In this document: piece by piece, positions 47,340-58,654 of the stretch
How positions within the stretch are numbered: the first letter of the stretch is position 1
How the letters are laid out: the number at the start of each line of letters is the position of its first letter
Assembly (NCBI GenBank): GCA_951230915.1
Contig: OX579636.1
Coordinates: 263,001 to 327,000 of the forward strand
Length of the DNA stretch: 64,000 bases
Direction of reading: 5' to 3'
Source: Antitrichia curtipendula
Lineage: Eukaryota; Streptophyta; Bryopsida; Hypnales; Leucodontaceae
Program-made: the position numbers and the translations under genes
Notes under the pieces: generated by a model
The model's input: the letters and a program-made list of their open reading frames with translations, nothing else
What the model was told of the DNA's origin: nothing
Databases searched by the model: none

Positions 47340-47739
47340 TGTGGGCGCAAGACTACCCACCCTTGGTAATCGGGCGAACACCGACCAGGTTCTATGCCTT
47401 TATCCACCTTTTGAATATATAGGGGTGTTTGTGAGCGTGGTCCATTGTGCCTTCCAAGCAATGGATCTTTTTATGCTAACATTTTCTGAGTGTCGTGGAT
47501 GGCAGCGAATACTACTAGAATTGCATGGATAACTAACAAGTTGACTGTGATGAGCAAAGGTGATTGGTAATTCCTAACTCCCTAACTGTCTATCCTATGT
47601 ATAGGGTTGGCTGGGTAGTTGGCGTCATTTCTAACGTCGCTAACTACGTGAGCGGGGAACCTTTACGTTCCTTCCATGAGTGTTGAAGACTATTTTTGGA
47701 GGTTTGACACTTCTCTCAGAAGTTTCAATCCTACGGCTA

Positions 47740-48120
47740 ACCCTAAGCTTAATTTTTTCCTCTAATTCCCAACTTCTAAATATAACTCTAGATTTTTACT
47801 CCTAAATTTAACTCTGGATTTTTACTCCTAAAATTAACTCTAAATTTTTACTCCTAATATTTAACTCTAGATTTTTACTCCTAAATTTAACTCTAAATGT
47901 TTACTCCTAAATTTAACTCTGGATTTTTACTCCTAATATTTAACTCTAGATTTTTACTCTTGAATTTAACTCTAAATGTTTATTCCTAAATTTAACTCTA
48001 AATTTGTACTCCTATTTTTAATTCTTAGATTTTTACTCCTAAGCTTAACTCTAAATGTTTACGCCTAAATTTAATTCAAAATTTGTACTCCTACTTTTAA
48101 CTCTAGATTTTTATCTTGGC
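47740..48120 (-). repeat. AT-rich ~20-bp array of insertion P
   Basis: TTTTTACTCCTAAATTTAAC-type units recur roughly every 20-40 bp; the equivalent arrays are 44820-45420 (S), 55320-55600 (Q) and 62100-62520 (R). Confidence 0.85.
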
Positions 48121-48213
48121 TTATCCTGGGTCACTATTCACTTGAACAGGCTAAATAAAGAAAAAAATCAATGCTAATAAGGAGAAACACCAAGTTTTGA
48201 TTCAAAGACTTAC

Positions 48214-48276
48214 CTCGTCACTACCGGTGTCGGAAATGCGCTCGTCCACATCCGCGCGCCCATTTCTATACTCCAT
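48214..48276 (-). CDS. Leader exon of insertion P (21 codons)
   Basis: ACCACCATGG start, 21 codons with DVDERISDTGSDE at the end, then GAG|GTAAGT donor. A TATAACATA box lies ~50 bp upstream. Product unknown. Confidence 0.45.
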
Positions 48277-49330
48277 GGTGGTCCTTGGGTCGTGGGAATT
48301 TTTCCCCAAGTTTACCCGCTTATGTTATAAAAATTGTAGATCCCGTGTGATCTAAAACCTTTTGTTTCCCTTCCTCCTTCCTTCTCCTTCCCTTCTCTCT
48401 CTTTTTCTTTCCCTTTCTCTCTTTCTACACTAACACTATTATACCTAAACTTTTAATATGGTCTTACGCCTATGACGCTAATAATTGAAAGGCTAACTAT
48501 CTTCTTACGTTTGTCATTGCGTCATCCTAATCCTCCTTCTAATGGCCGTGAAGGACTTTTGAGATTTTCCTACCACTCTAGCCTAGGCCACTATTGATCG
48601 TCTCTCTCCTTCTTCCGCCTATTTCAACTCCTTCTTCCTAATCTCCTTCCATTCTTGTTTTGTCGTTTCTATGGTGGTGAGAGAATTGGAGGTGCTTGTT
48701 TTGCAGGTGTGCGCGTAGAGATGTCACTTCTATTCTCTCCCTTCCCTTTCTTTCCTTTTCCTCCCTTTCCTCCTAATCTATTTTCTAATCTCCCTATCAA
48801 AATGCCTTAGCTCTCGGTCTGACTTTTGACAGCTTACTATTTTTAGACTTCCAATATGTTTTTCTTGTAGAGGCTAAAACTAGCTTTTTAAGTTGATGTG
48901 GAACTTGCAAATCGGACATCCCTAGCAAAAGTTATGCATGGATGAAGTTTTGAATACTAATTAGTGATTGAAACTTCATCTGCTTATATCTCTTTCAATT
49001 CAACTCGGTTTTCTTTGTACTTTATGTTTTTGGAAAGCTCTTGACCTCTACTCTGAGATTCTAAACTTCAATTTGTACTAAACCTTCTTTTTAGCGGTCT
49101 GACCACACCCTTGGTCTCGGCCCTAAAGAAAGACTAATATTACAATAACAATTTGACCCAAATAAGGCAAAAAGGCCTAACTACGTTGAAATGATCAAAA
49201 GAAAGGGGGGTTAAAAGCTTTGCCTTATTTTTGATGACACTCTAAATTCTATGACAATTTCTAACACATAGGTTCAAAGCTCCGCTGTCCCAAAGGGGGG
49301 TCCACCCAACGAGGGAGACTTTAGAAGAAC

Positions 49331-49655
49331 ATTAGAAAAATTCTGAGGCCAAAACAAGGCTGCTAAGCTCTGATTTTCGGCAGCCCCGCAGTGCAATAAT
49401 GGAACCATTAAAAAATTATTTTTTCAAAAAAATAAATTATTATTATTATTATTTTTTTCAAAAAAAATATTAAAAAAATAAAAAAATATTAAAAAATTTG
49501 CCATTCTGACGTGGAGCTGACATGGCACTAGTAGTGCCACATCAGATTTCGAATTTTAAAAAATAAAAAAATAATTTTTTTTTCCCATTTTTTCTGTAAT
49601 AGCATCGCAGGGGTGCAAAACTGGCGGCCTTGTTTTGGGCTGAAATTTTTTCTAA
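49331..49655. mobile_element. Nested fold-back (MITE-like) element in insertion P
   Basis: The left arm ATTAGAAAAATTCTGAGGCC followed by AAAACAAGGC is matched in inverse at 49600-49655 (GCCTTGTTTTGGGCTG...TTTTTTCTAAT). The centre has A/T runs and a small palindrome TGGCACTA-G-TAGTGCCA at 49530-49546. It is absent from the equivalent position in Q and R, so it inserted later. No duplication could be fixed. Confidence 0.6.
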
Positions 49656-51538
49656 TGGGTAGGAAAACACACTCTAAAAAACCCACATAACAAGGTCAAA
49701 ACTTTGTCGTCCCGAAGGGGGGTCCACTTAACAAGAGAGAAGTTAGAAGAAGATGAACAAAAAACACTTAAAGAAAACACTCTACAAAGTCAAAGCTTCG
49801 CCGTCCCGGAGGGGGACCACTACAATGCCGATAAAAGAAGGACAAGGTTAGTTTCTAAATAGTACCCACAACACGCATAGAACTCACATAATCACAAGGG
49901 AGTTAGTAATAAGGCAACACTCAAAGACTAAAGGCCTCCAAAGCGGCATCGCCAAGGTACGGTGAGGGGTTGCTCTAGGGTTAGTACAATGACAAAAGAC
50001 TCTCAACAAACAAGTTAGTTCACAAGGATACACCAAAGATAGAAAGACTTCCGAATAACAACAAGAGTATACACAAACACACAAAAAGTGTGTAGAAGGC
50101 AAGGTAGAAGGACCCTCAAGGACCTTCAAAGCTCGAGATATAACAACAATAGGAGCAAAAAGTGCTCCAAAAACACCGTAGAGGTTTCTTGGCTAAAACG
50201 CCAAAAATCCCAACATAAGTTAGATCCACGAACCCAAAATAAGATTTGGGGGTGTTCAAGAGAGAAAAATGGGGACCTTAAATAGGTTTCCAAGGCCCCA
50301 CCTTCCCCTCAAGAGCTCTAAAGTAACCTTATCAACTTGGATTTTCATCCTAATCCCTAAAAAACTACTTTTACCTATCTACGCTGGACCAACCTCCTAA
50401 CTTTTGGAGATTTACTCCAATCGTCAAACGGATTGCGCCATTGGCTCCAGATTGCCGTGTTTAGTCCACAACCCCACTTCCCCCCCGTACCGAGGACAAA
50501 AAACCATTGTAGGCTAATTTAGTTTTAAAAACTAAACCGTGGTAAAATCCTAGATATTGGGGGTTTCCTATTTTGAGAAATGTAAATAGCTTAGGGTCTC
50601 CGGTAGGTGTAAGGGAGTCGGAAAAGACTCTTGGTTGACTTTGTTCCGCCGTCGTATGGTCCCGGAATGCCGGTCAACGCGGTGGGGACCCCGCCACGTG
50701 ATTAATTCTCGAGGAATCTCGCCGGTTCGGGTACTTGCTACTATCGGAATGTCGCGAAACTTCACGGAGCGCATTATTAACATAAAACAAAGTAGTCTAA
50801 TTTTTAGTGAGATTTTTTGGCAACCTGGGTAATTTCCATGAAATTCCCGTTGGAGGTTACCAAGGTTGACCACCTGCAAAAGGTTCTTCTGCAAGTCGGA
50901 AGATGACGGGATTTTTCATAGGACCTCTCATGGGGTCACATGAAAGATGTGCAGGTGCGTTTCCTTACCTGGCACAATTGGTCAGTGGAGATGAATTGGC
51001 CATCTCCTTGAATTAGCGACAGTGCGGGAATCTTTTGCGGATAGAAGAATCTTGGCAAATCGATTTCGTGATTGGACTCCTGGCATGGGATTTACCCTAG
51101 GACATCATTCTTGGGCTGTAGATTCTTCCACGGCCCGGTCTTGCGTTAGTGGCTCCTGCATCACTGCATGCTAACAATCGGGGTTTGGGGAATTCTAAAC
51201 CTAACTCTAGGACCCGACCTAGTGGCCTCGTTGTGGATCCCTCGGACCGACTTAGCCATGAATTGCCACCTTCATGGTGGAATTTAGCCCTTTTGGGCCT
51301 ATGTGACTTGAATCCTACAAATCCAACCGTTTCGTTCTTTCTACCTATTTTTGGGCCCGGTTTGGTGGAATTCTAAGTCTAAACACAAATCTAGACCAAA
51401 TACTATAATGGGTATGTTACAACCCTATTTTGGTTCTACACTCTTTTTATGGCTTTTTGTATATTTTTCTTAACTTTAAATTGCAAATTTCCAAAAAAAT
51501 AATTCTACGAGTCCCAAGTGACAAATTGGGAACTCACA

Positions 51539-51543
51539 GGGAC
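51539..51543 (+). repeat. Target duplication GGGAC, right of insertion P
   Basis: Second copy of the 5-bp duplication flanking insertion P. Confidence 0.9.
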
Positions 51544-51959
51544 CCATCCCACGGCATCTTCAAATTGACTGCTGATTTGGAGGCAAGAATTTTAAGCAAG
51601 TGCAAAGCATCACAAGATTTTGGAGATGTGGAGGAGACGTATTTTTCCCAATACAAATTGTGCATTGATAACACTGTAAAGACATGCATATTCAACACCA
51701 AGGAAATAATGCTACAGATGCGACTGAAAGTGCCAGGATTTGCAGGAGATGATGAAGCCAAGGAATTCCGTGAAAAGATGGCGTGGTGGCATGAAGTTGT
51801 GAAGAAACTTTCGAAGACTCAAGTGAGGGGTATGAAGTAGAAAACGGAGAAATTGAAGGTGAGTTTTGCACGAGAGGCTGGCTCCACTATCACATGGATC
51901 TATCCTTAGGCAAAAGTAATTGCCCTCACTAGATTTGACCGTCAAGGTGGGTTTGGAAT

Positions 51960-51964
51960 GGTGC
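51960..51964 (+). repeat. Target duplication GGTGC, left of insertion Q
   Basis: Repeated at 56026-56030. The insertion falls inside the glycine-loop codons of kinase2. Confidence 0.9.
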
Positions 51965-54900
51965 TGTGAGTTCCTTATTTGTCACTTGGGACTCGTAGAA
52001 TTATTTTTTTGGAAATTTGCAATTTAAAGTTAAGAAAAATATACAAAAAGCCATAAAAAGAGTGTAGAACCAAAATAGGGTTGTAACATACCCATTATAG
52101 TATTTGGTCTAGATTTGTGTTTAGACTTAGAATCCCACCAAACCGGGCCCAAAAATAGGTAGAAAGAACGAAACGGTTGGATTTGTAGGATTCAAGTCAC
52201 ATAGGCCCAAAAGGGCTAAATCCCACCATGAATGTGGCAATTCATGGCTAAGTCGATCCGAGGGATCCACAACGAGGTCACTAGGTCGGGTCCTAGAGTT
52301 AGGTTTAGAATTCTCCAAACCCCGATTGTTAGCATGCAAGAGCCACTAATGTAAGACCGAGCCCGTGGAGGAATCTACAGCCCAAGGATGGTATCCTAGG
52401 ATAAATCCCATGCCAGGAGTCCAACGACGAAATCGATTTGCCAAGATTCCTCTATTTGCAAAAGATTTCCGCACCATCGATAACTCAAGGAGATGGCTAA
52501 TTTATCTTCACTGACCAATTGTGCCAGGTAAGAAAACGCACTTGTACATCTTTCATGTGACACCATGAGAGGTCCTGTGAAAAATCCCGTCATCTTTCAA
52601 CTTGCAGAAGAACCTTTTGCGAGTGATCAACTCTGGTAACCTCCAACGGGGATTTCATGGAAATTACCCAGGTTGCCAAAAAATCTCACTAAAAATTAAT
52701 ACTAGCTTGTTTTATATTAATAATGCGCTTCGTGAAGTTTTGCGACATTCCGATAGCAACAAGTACCCAAACCGGCGAGATTCCTCGAGAATTAATCACA
52801 TGGCGAGGTCCCCGACGTGTTGACTGGCATCCCGGGACCATACGTTGGCAAAACGAAGTCAACCAAGAGTCTTTTCCAACTCCCTCACACCTACCAGAGA
52901 CCCTAGGCTATTTACATTTCTCAAAATAGGAGACCCCCAATATCTAGGATTTTACCACGGTTTAGTTTTTAAAACTAAATTAGCCTACAATGGTTTTTTG
53001 TCCTCGGTATGGGGGGGAAAGGGGGTTGTGGACTAAACACGGCGATCTGGAGCCAATGGCGCAATCCGTTTGACGATTGGAGTTAATCTCTAAAAGTTAG
53101 GAGGTTGGTCTAGCGTAGATAGGTAAAAATATTTTTTTAGGGATTAGGATGAAAATCTTTGAAGATGAGGATGAAAATCCAAGTTGATAAGGTTACTTTA
53201 GAGCTCTTGAGGGGGAGGTGGGGCCTTTGAAACCTATTTAAGGTCCTCATTTTTCTCTCTTGAACACCCTCAATACTTGTTTTGGATCCGTGGGTCCAAC
53301 TTATGTTGGGATTTTTGGCGTTTTAGCCAAGAAACCTCTATGGTGTTTTTTGAGCACTTTTTGGCTCCTTTTGTTGTTATATTTCAAGCTTTGAAGGTCC
53401 TTGGAGGTCCTTCTACCTTGCTTTGTACACACTTTGTGTGTGTATTTGCATATATTCTTGTTGTTATTCAAAAGTCTCTTCTATCTTTGATATATCCTTG
53501 GGAACTAACTTGTGTGTTGAAGTCTCTTTGGTGTCTTGTACTAACCCTAGAGCAACCCTCCACCGTACCTTGGTGATGCCGCTTTGAGAGGCCTTTAGTG
53601 TGTGAGCTTGGTGTTTTCCACGTTGTCCTAACTTGTGTGTTCCTTTAAGTATATCTTCTTTACCTTCTCCTAACTTCTCTCGTGTCGAGTGGACCCCCTT
53701 GTGGAACGGCGAAGCTTTGACCTTGCGAGGTGTATTTTCTAAAAGTTTTTGCCCCACCTTCTTCTAACTTCTCTCGTATCGGGTGGACCCCCCCTCGGAA
53801 CGGCGAAGCTTCAAACTAGTAATAATCGTCAAGTCCTATAATTTGTGTTAAAACGGTCCGGACGGCAAACCTCGAACCCCAGAGTGATACCAAGTCCTAG
53901 AGTTGGTATTAAACCCAACTCCACGGCGAAGGGTTGAACCTCTTCAGGCCTTAGTTCCAAAGTCTAGTTTCCAAGACCTTTTTGGAAACGTCCAGAATTT
54001 AGCTTCCAAGATCTTTAGTGTGTCAAGTTCCGAATTATTCAGTGTTTTAAATCTTTGCCCTAAAGTGTAGTAAAAGTCCAGCTCCTTTTAGTTAGCAAAA
54101 ATCCTGTTTCCTTGGCTAGCAAAAAATTCCATTTCTTGGTTAGCAAGAATCCCGTTTCCTTAGTCTAGCAAAAGCCAGCTCCTTAGTTAACCTCAAAAAA
54201 TCCAGTCTTCCTTTAGAACCAAAAAACCAGAATCAGAACCCCCGTTCAATCACAAGGCAAGATTCAGTCATAGGGGGCGTCCAGTCCCGGGTGGATTCAG
54301 TCACAGGGGTCGTCCAGTCACCGGGTGGGTTCAGTTGCAAGGGTGGTCCAGTCACTGGGTTGGGGGCTCAGTCGCAAGGGCGTCCAGTCACGGGGTCGGG
54401 GGCTCAGTCGCAAGGGTATCCAGTCACGGGGGGTTCAGTCACTGGGATTGGGGGCTCAGTGAGTTGGAGTCTGAGCGTCCAGGGAGTCGGGGTCCAGGGA
54501 GCTGGGGAGTTGGGGTCCTTGGGTGATCTTGTAACTTGGTCTAGGTAAAGAAGTCCAAAAACTAGGGATCAAGCTTAATTGGAAAGAAACTTGATTGCAA
54601 GAAAAACAAGGGAAGGGGGGAAAAGAGAAGTCACACGTCCGGGGATATTAAAAAGAACCTACATACAAAAAGACTCGCATACTATCTCTCTCTCTGCATC
54701 AATTTGAACTAGCAAGAATGGAGGGGGATTAGGGGAAAATGGAATGAAATAGGAGAGGTGGTGAGAGAGATAATAAATAGTAACCTAGGGTTAGCTAAGT
54801 AAGTGTTAGGAGGAAAATCTCGAGAATTCGTAGTGACCATTAGGAGGCGGATTAGGATGACACAAAGACGAGGTAGTGTAAGAGGGTAGAGAGACATTAA

Positions 54901-56025
54901 AACCTCCTTGGGGTTTGAATCTATAGTTGTAAGACATCCATAAAGTTTAGGTAGAATAGTGCTAGTGTAGAAAGATAGGAGAGGAAAGAAAAAGAGAGAA
55001 AAAAGAGAAAGAAGGAGGAAAGGAAAGAGAAGGTTTAGATCACACGGGATCCACAGTTTTTATAACATAAGCGGTAAACTTGGGGAAAAATTTCCACGAC
55101 CCAAGGACCACCATGGAGTATGAAAATGGGCGCGCGGATGTGGACGAGCGCATTTCCGACATTGGCAATGACGAGGTAAGTCCTTGAATCAACACCTGGT
55201 GTTTTCCCCTTATTAACGTTGATTTTTTCCTCAATTAGTTTTTTTCTTTAAAGTGAATAAGTAACCCATGATAGTTAAGGTTAAAAATTAGAAATAGAAG
55301 CTAACGATTAGTGTTAAATTTAGGAGTAAATTTTAGAGTTAAATATAGGAGTAAAATTTAGAATTAAATATTAGAAGTAAATTTTAGAGTTAAATTTAGG
55401 AGTAAATTTTAGAGTTGAATATTAGGAGTTAAATTTAGAGTTAAATTTAGGAGTAAAATTTAGAGTTAAATATTAAATTCTAGAGTTAAATATTAGGAGT
55501 AAAAAGCTAGAGTTAAATTTAGGAGTAAAAAGCTAGAGTTAAATTTAGGAGTAAAAAGCTAGAGTTAAATTTAGGAGTCAAATCCAAGAATAAAAATCCA
55601 TAGTTACATTTAGAGGTTAGAGATTCGAGTAAAAATCAAGCTCAGGATTAGCTTGTAAAATTGGGACTTCCGAAGGAAGAAGTCGTAGAGGTTCATAGAA
55701 GGAACGCAGGGTTCCCCTTTCACGTAGTTAGGGACGTTAGAAATGACGCCAACTACCCAACCAACCCTAGACAAAGGGTAGTTAGTTAAAAATTAGGACT
55801 TTCTATCACCCTTGGTCATTTGCAGTTAACTTGTTGGTTATCCATGCATTTCTAATAGTATTCGCTGCCATCCACAATACTTAGAAACCGTTAGCACAAA
55901 AAGATCCATTACTTGGAAGGCACAGTGGACTGCGCTCACAAACACCCCCATATAAAGGTGGATAAAGGCATAGAACTTGGTCGGGGTTTGCCCGATTACC
56001 AAGGGTGGGTAATTTGGCGCCCATA
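51965..56025 (+). mobile_element. Insertion Q: 4.1-kb LTR-like element in kinase2
   Basis: 4,061 bp from TGTGAGTTCC to GGCGCCCATA with target duplication GGTGC. Internal order as in R: near-identical first kilobase; GGCGAAGCTTTGA repeats (53690-53930); TTAGCAAAAATCC-type array (54080-54240); CAGTCACGGGGTCGGGGGCT array (54250-54540); conserved block; purine-rich tract (54965-55035); TATAACATA (55061); leader exon; AGAGTTAAATTTAGGAGTAA array (55320-55600); conserved end. Orientation is opposite to P although both sit in the same gene, so they inserted separately. Confidence 0.8.
55113..55175 (+). CDS. Leader exon of insertion Q (21 codons)
   Basis: ACCACCATGG start, 21 codons containing DVDERISD, then GAG|GTAAGT. 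A TATAACATA box sits 52 bp upstream. Confidence 0.45.
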
Positions 56026-56030
56026 GGTGC
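56026..56030 (+). repeat. Target duplication GGTGC, right of insertion Q
   Basis: Second copy of the duplication; the kinase2 frame resumes directly after it. Confidence 0.9.
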
Positions 56031-56884
56031 GCAAGGTGCGCATTGAAGGGATGCAAACAATCCCGCCATACGTTGCTTTTGCTGGGAAAGTGCCAAAGTC
56101 AAAGAACATGCGTGAAGCAAACGAGCAACGATCCGTAGAGGCCTTGGCATGCCCCGTAAACCATCCTGACATTATTAAGTTTTTTGGTATTCACGCCAAA
56201 ACTATGGAAGCATATACACTGTGGTGGAATGGCGGTACATGGCTTGAAATGCGGAGATTGGATGAGAAGGTGTCAGAGAGTGTTGGCTGGCATGAAATGA
56301 AACGGGTGTGAAAACTTACAGAGGACAATCAAAAACATCTTAGCTTGTTCTAAAGGCACAAGGCAAAGTTGGCGTGGGCTTTAGTGTATGTGACACATCT
56401 CATGCACGAGTCTTTGGTGCTACACAATGACCTAAACCCTCAAAACATACTGCTGCATTTCCCTAATTATTCGGATGAAGTAATCAACATCGGGATTTGT
56501 GATTTTGGAATTTCAAGTCGTTTTGATGAAGGAGCTCCTTCACATTATAGATATGATTCTGAGGAGAAGAAGCAGCAATTCTTACGAAGCTGTTGGTGGG
56601 TGGCTCCGGAGTTGTTTTATACGTTTGGGCCACAAAATTCCAGTACGAGCCTAGAGATTATGCAATCACAGTATAAATATATAGTGCAATCAGACTCGTA
56701 TTCTATTGGAAAGTTGACCGAATGGATGAATCTTCTTAATATGGTCAAATACGATACGGACTTATTCAACAGGCGCGAGGGATCCATATACTTTGCCATA
56801 AAGTTGGATGAACTCACTAACCCTGATCCAAAGAAGAGATCGACATGTACTGAGGTTACAAAGTTGCTCATGGATAAACTGTAG

Positions 56885-57884
56885 TATATAAAGCCCTTGA
56901 AAGTAGTTTCCTGTGACTCAGTTTTGTATTAGAACTATAGGAATTGATGTTATCAAGTCGGCTTCAAATTGTTGGCCACATTGTGCGCCTTTCATTTTAT
57001 AATAGCAATGTCAATATACAAAAAGATTTTATACCATGCGTAATGTCTTCCAAAAAAACAAGTATGTTGAATGCAGACCACCCCGTTCCGTTACTTCCAT
57101 ATATTAAATCTTGAATTTGGATTTTGGTGTTCAAACTTCATAGAATTGTTGGTTCAGATGTACTTGGCCACGTTTGCTTCTAAACTATTGTACCATAGAG
57201 TTTAGGAAACAGAAACTAAATTTGAGGCTCAAAAGATTTTCATCCAAAAGATGCCTTCTCGAAATGTCTTTTATAAATAATCGGACTTTACCCTATGACC
57301 CCTAAAGTTTTGGAAGTCCCCTTGGGGGACTTTTGAAAGTTTGGGCAAGCTTCTATGAGCTCAATTTTTGGTGAAACTTTTTGAAATTACCTCATAAAAT
57401 AGAGCAACTTATTATCTCTATGGAAATATAATTTTTACTTCAATCGGTGCCCGGGAGCAAAAGTTATGCTATAATAACCTTAAATCGGGCAAGACCGAGT
57501 AGCCCACAAAAATCTACAAAAAGTTGAAATCATTTTTTTTTTTTTATACATTATATGTTTGTCTAAATGGAAATCTTTTATTCATTCCACTTAGATTAGT
57601 GATGTGAAAGTTCTGGAGCTTCTTTTTTTTTCCAGGCAATGAAAGCATTTTCTTGAAAAAAAAAATTTCTTTGACCTTGAAAGCTAATAACCTTCAAATC
57701 TTCAATCCGTAAGGTCAAGAATCACAAAAATTTTACCACATGATGTGAAATAAGTGTAGTAGAAGATCCTACGTTTGGATTCTAAAAAGATATATTTTTC
57801 CTACTTCCTTAAGTGAATGCAATAGAAATGGCAGTTTTGAGCAATTTTTGATGGAAAAAAGTTTTTGAGACTTTAAGGTTAAAC
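56885..57884. other. AT-rich spacer between kinase2 and RING3
   Basis: No gene. 57340-57800 repeats the spacer block found at 17400-17900 and 27590-27740. Confidence 0.55.
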
Positions 57885-58010
57885 AAGGGGCCACTGCGGT
57901 CGCCCTGGACACAAGGTCGCCTGGACACGCGGCGTTCGCCCTGGACACGCGGTCGCCCCTCCCCTGCCTTCGGACCCGCAGTCGCCCTTCGTACGCACCC
58001 CAAGGCGACA
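57885..58010. repeat. CGCGGTCGCCC-type GC-rich array, RING3 5' side
   Basis: GCGGTCGCCCTGGACAC units repeat about every 18-20 bp (five to six copies). Homologous in word and position to the array before kinase2. Confidence 0.8.
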
Positions 58011-58012
58011 TC

Positions 58013-58024
58013 GGGTATATAAGA
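58013..58024 (+). promoter_or_regulatory. TATA box of RING3
   Basis: GGGTATATAAGA, identical over 12 bases to the kinase1 box, 160 bp before the ATG at 58184 and directly after the TCGCC array. Confidence 0.65.
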
Positions 58025-58649
58025 GGTCGCCCATCACCCGCGTTCTCCACTCTTGGCTTTGCGCATTGTCTCTCATCCGCCTTGAAGTGGCTGAGTGCTT
58101 GCTCGTGAGCGAGGGGTCGGAGTTTTGAAGGGCGTATTTTGATCATTTTGGCATCAGGGGAAGGAATATTCCTGTGTATTGTGATGGAAGAGGAGGCCCA
58201 ACTTTTGCCGCCTACTGTATCGAGATCAGAAGCTGGGAAAGAGTCCAAGGCGCTTCAAGGCAAGGTTCAAAAAAAGAAAGGAAAAATCTACAAGCAGCGC
58301 AAGGCCATCTTGATCCATCCAAAGATTAAGGCTTTCAAGGGTTGGAGAGATGAACCCGCGCCTTGGATTTATAAGACGGTTCAGAAATATGTGGACTGGT
58401 GCCACATCGACAAGTTATTTCCGTTGTATCGTCACAAGTTCCACCCGAAGTCGAACAAGGTAAATCTCTCATATTGCAAGAACAAAGCCTTCCAAAAAAG
58501 ATACTGCGAGGTGTGGAAGGAACTCTATAAAGGCCTACAAACGTATCGAAACGACAATTTTTCTTTCTTTCTTGCAAAAATGGTGTATGCTGAAGTTGTA
58601 CTGAGGAGGAAGGTGGATTGGTCAAGCATTAAGGATCTTCCAATCGGGA

Positions 58650-58654
58650 CCCAT
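58650..58654 (+). repeat. Target duplication CCCAT, left of insertion R
   Basis: Repeated at 63015-63019; a sixth base (A) also matches if the right border is moved by one. Confidence 0.88.

Larger units (their letters stand above)
47340..51538 (-). mobile_element. Insertion P: 4.2-kb LTR-like element in kinase2
   Basis: 4,199 bp lying in reverse, with ends TGTGAGTTCC...GCGCCCACA in its own orientation (TG...CA, short inverted TGTGRG) and a 5-bp target duplication GGGAC. Removing it restores the kinase2 frame. It carries the leader exon (48276-48214, minus), a TATAACATA box, a pyrimidine-rich (+) tract at 48360-48430 and an ACTCTAAATTTTTACTCCTA array (47740-48120). A nested inverted-repeat element lies at 49331-49655. 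The 1 kb at its 5' end is very similar to Q and R. No gag/pol is present. Best read as a giant solo LTR; a non-autonomous TIR element is the alternative. Confidence 0.8.
47076..56884 (+). pseudogene. Kinase2: kinase1 paralogue split by insertions P and Q
   Basis: Three coding pieces join exactly in frame once each insertion and one target copy are removed: 47076-47339, 51544-51964 and 56031-56884. Residual stops are TAG 51838, TAG 51907, TGA 56309 and TAA 56351. The parts match kinase1 in order: N-terminal domain (47 kb); the TVKTCIFN...MAWWHEVVKKLS region (51.7 kb); GGFGMVRKV glycine loop across insertion Q; A-G-K; SVEALACP; HNDLNPQNI catalytic loop; CDFG (canonical, unlike CDWG of kinase1); WWVAPEL; SDSYSIG. 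It is shorter at the C-terminus than kinase1. The HND loop is kept in both copies, so it is a family trait. Dead by stops and insertions. Confidence 0.85.

Noticed and set aside
47341..47532. ORF at the end of insertion P and its counterparts at 55838-56056 and 62866-63408
   Set aside because: Different frames are open in different copies; the DNA is conserved, the peptide is not.
55985..56025. TTGGCGCCCA as an LTR primer-binding site
   Set aside because: It lies inside the element end, directly before the target duplication, so no internal region follows it here.
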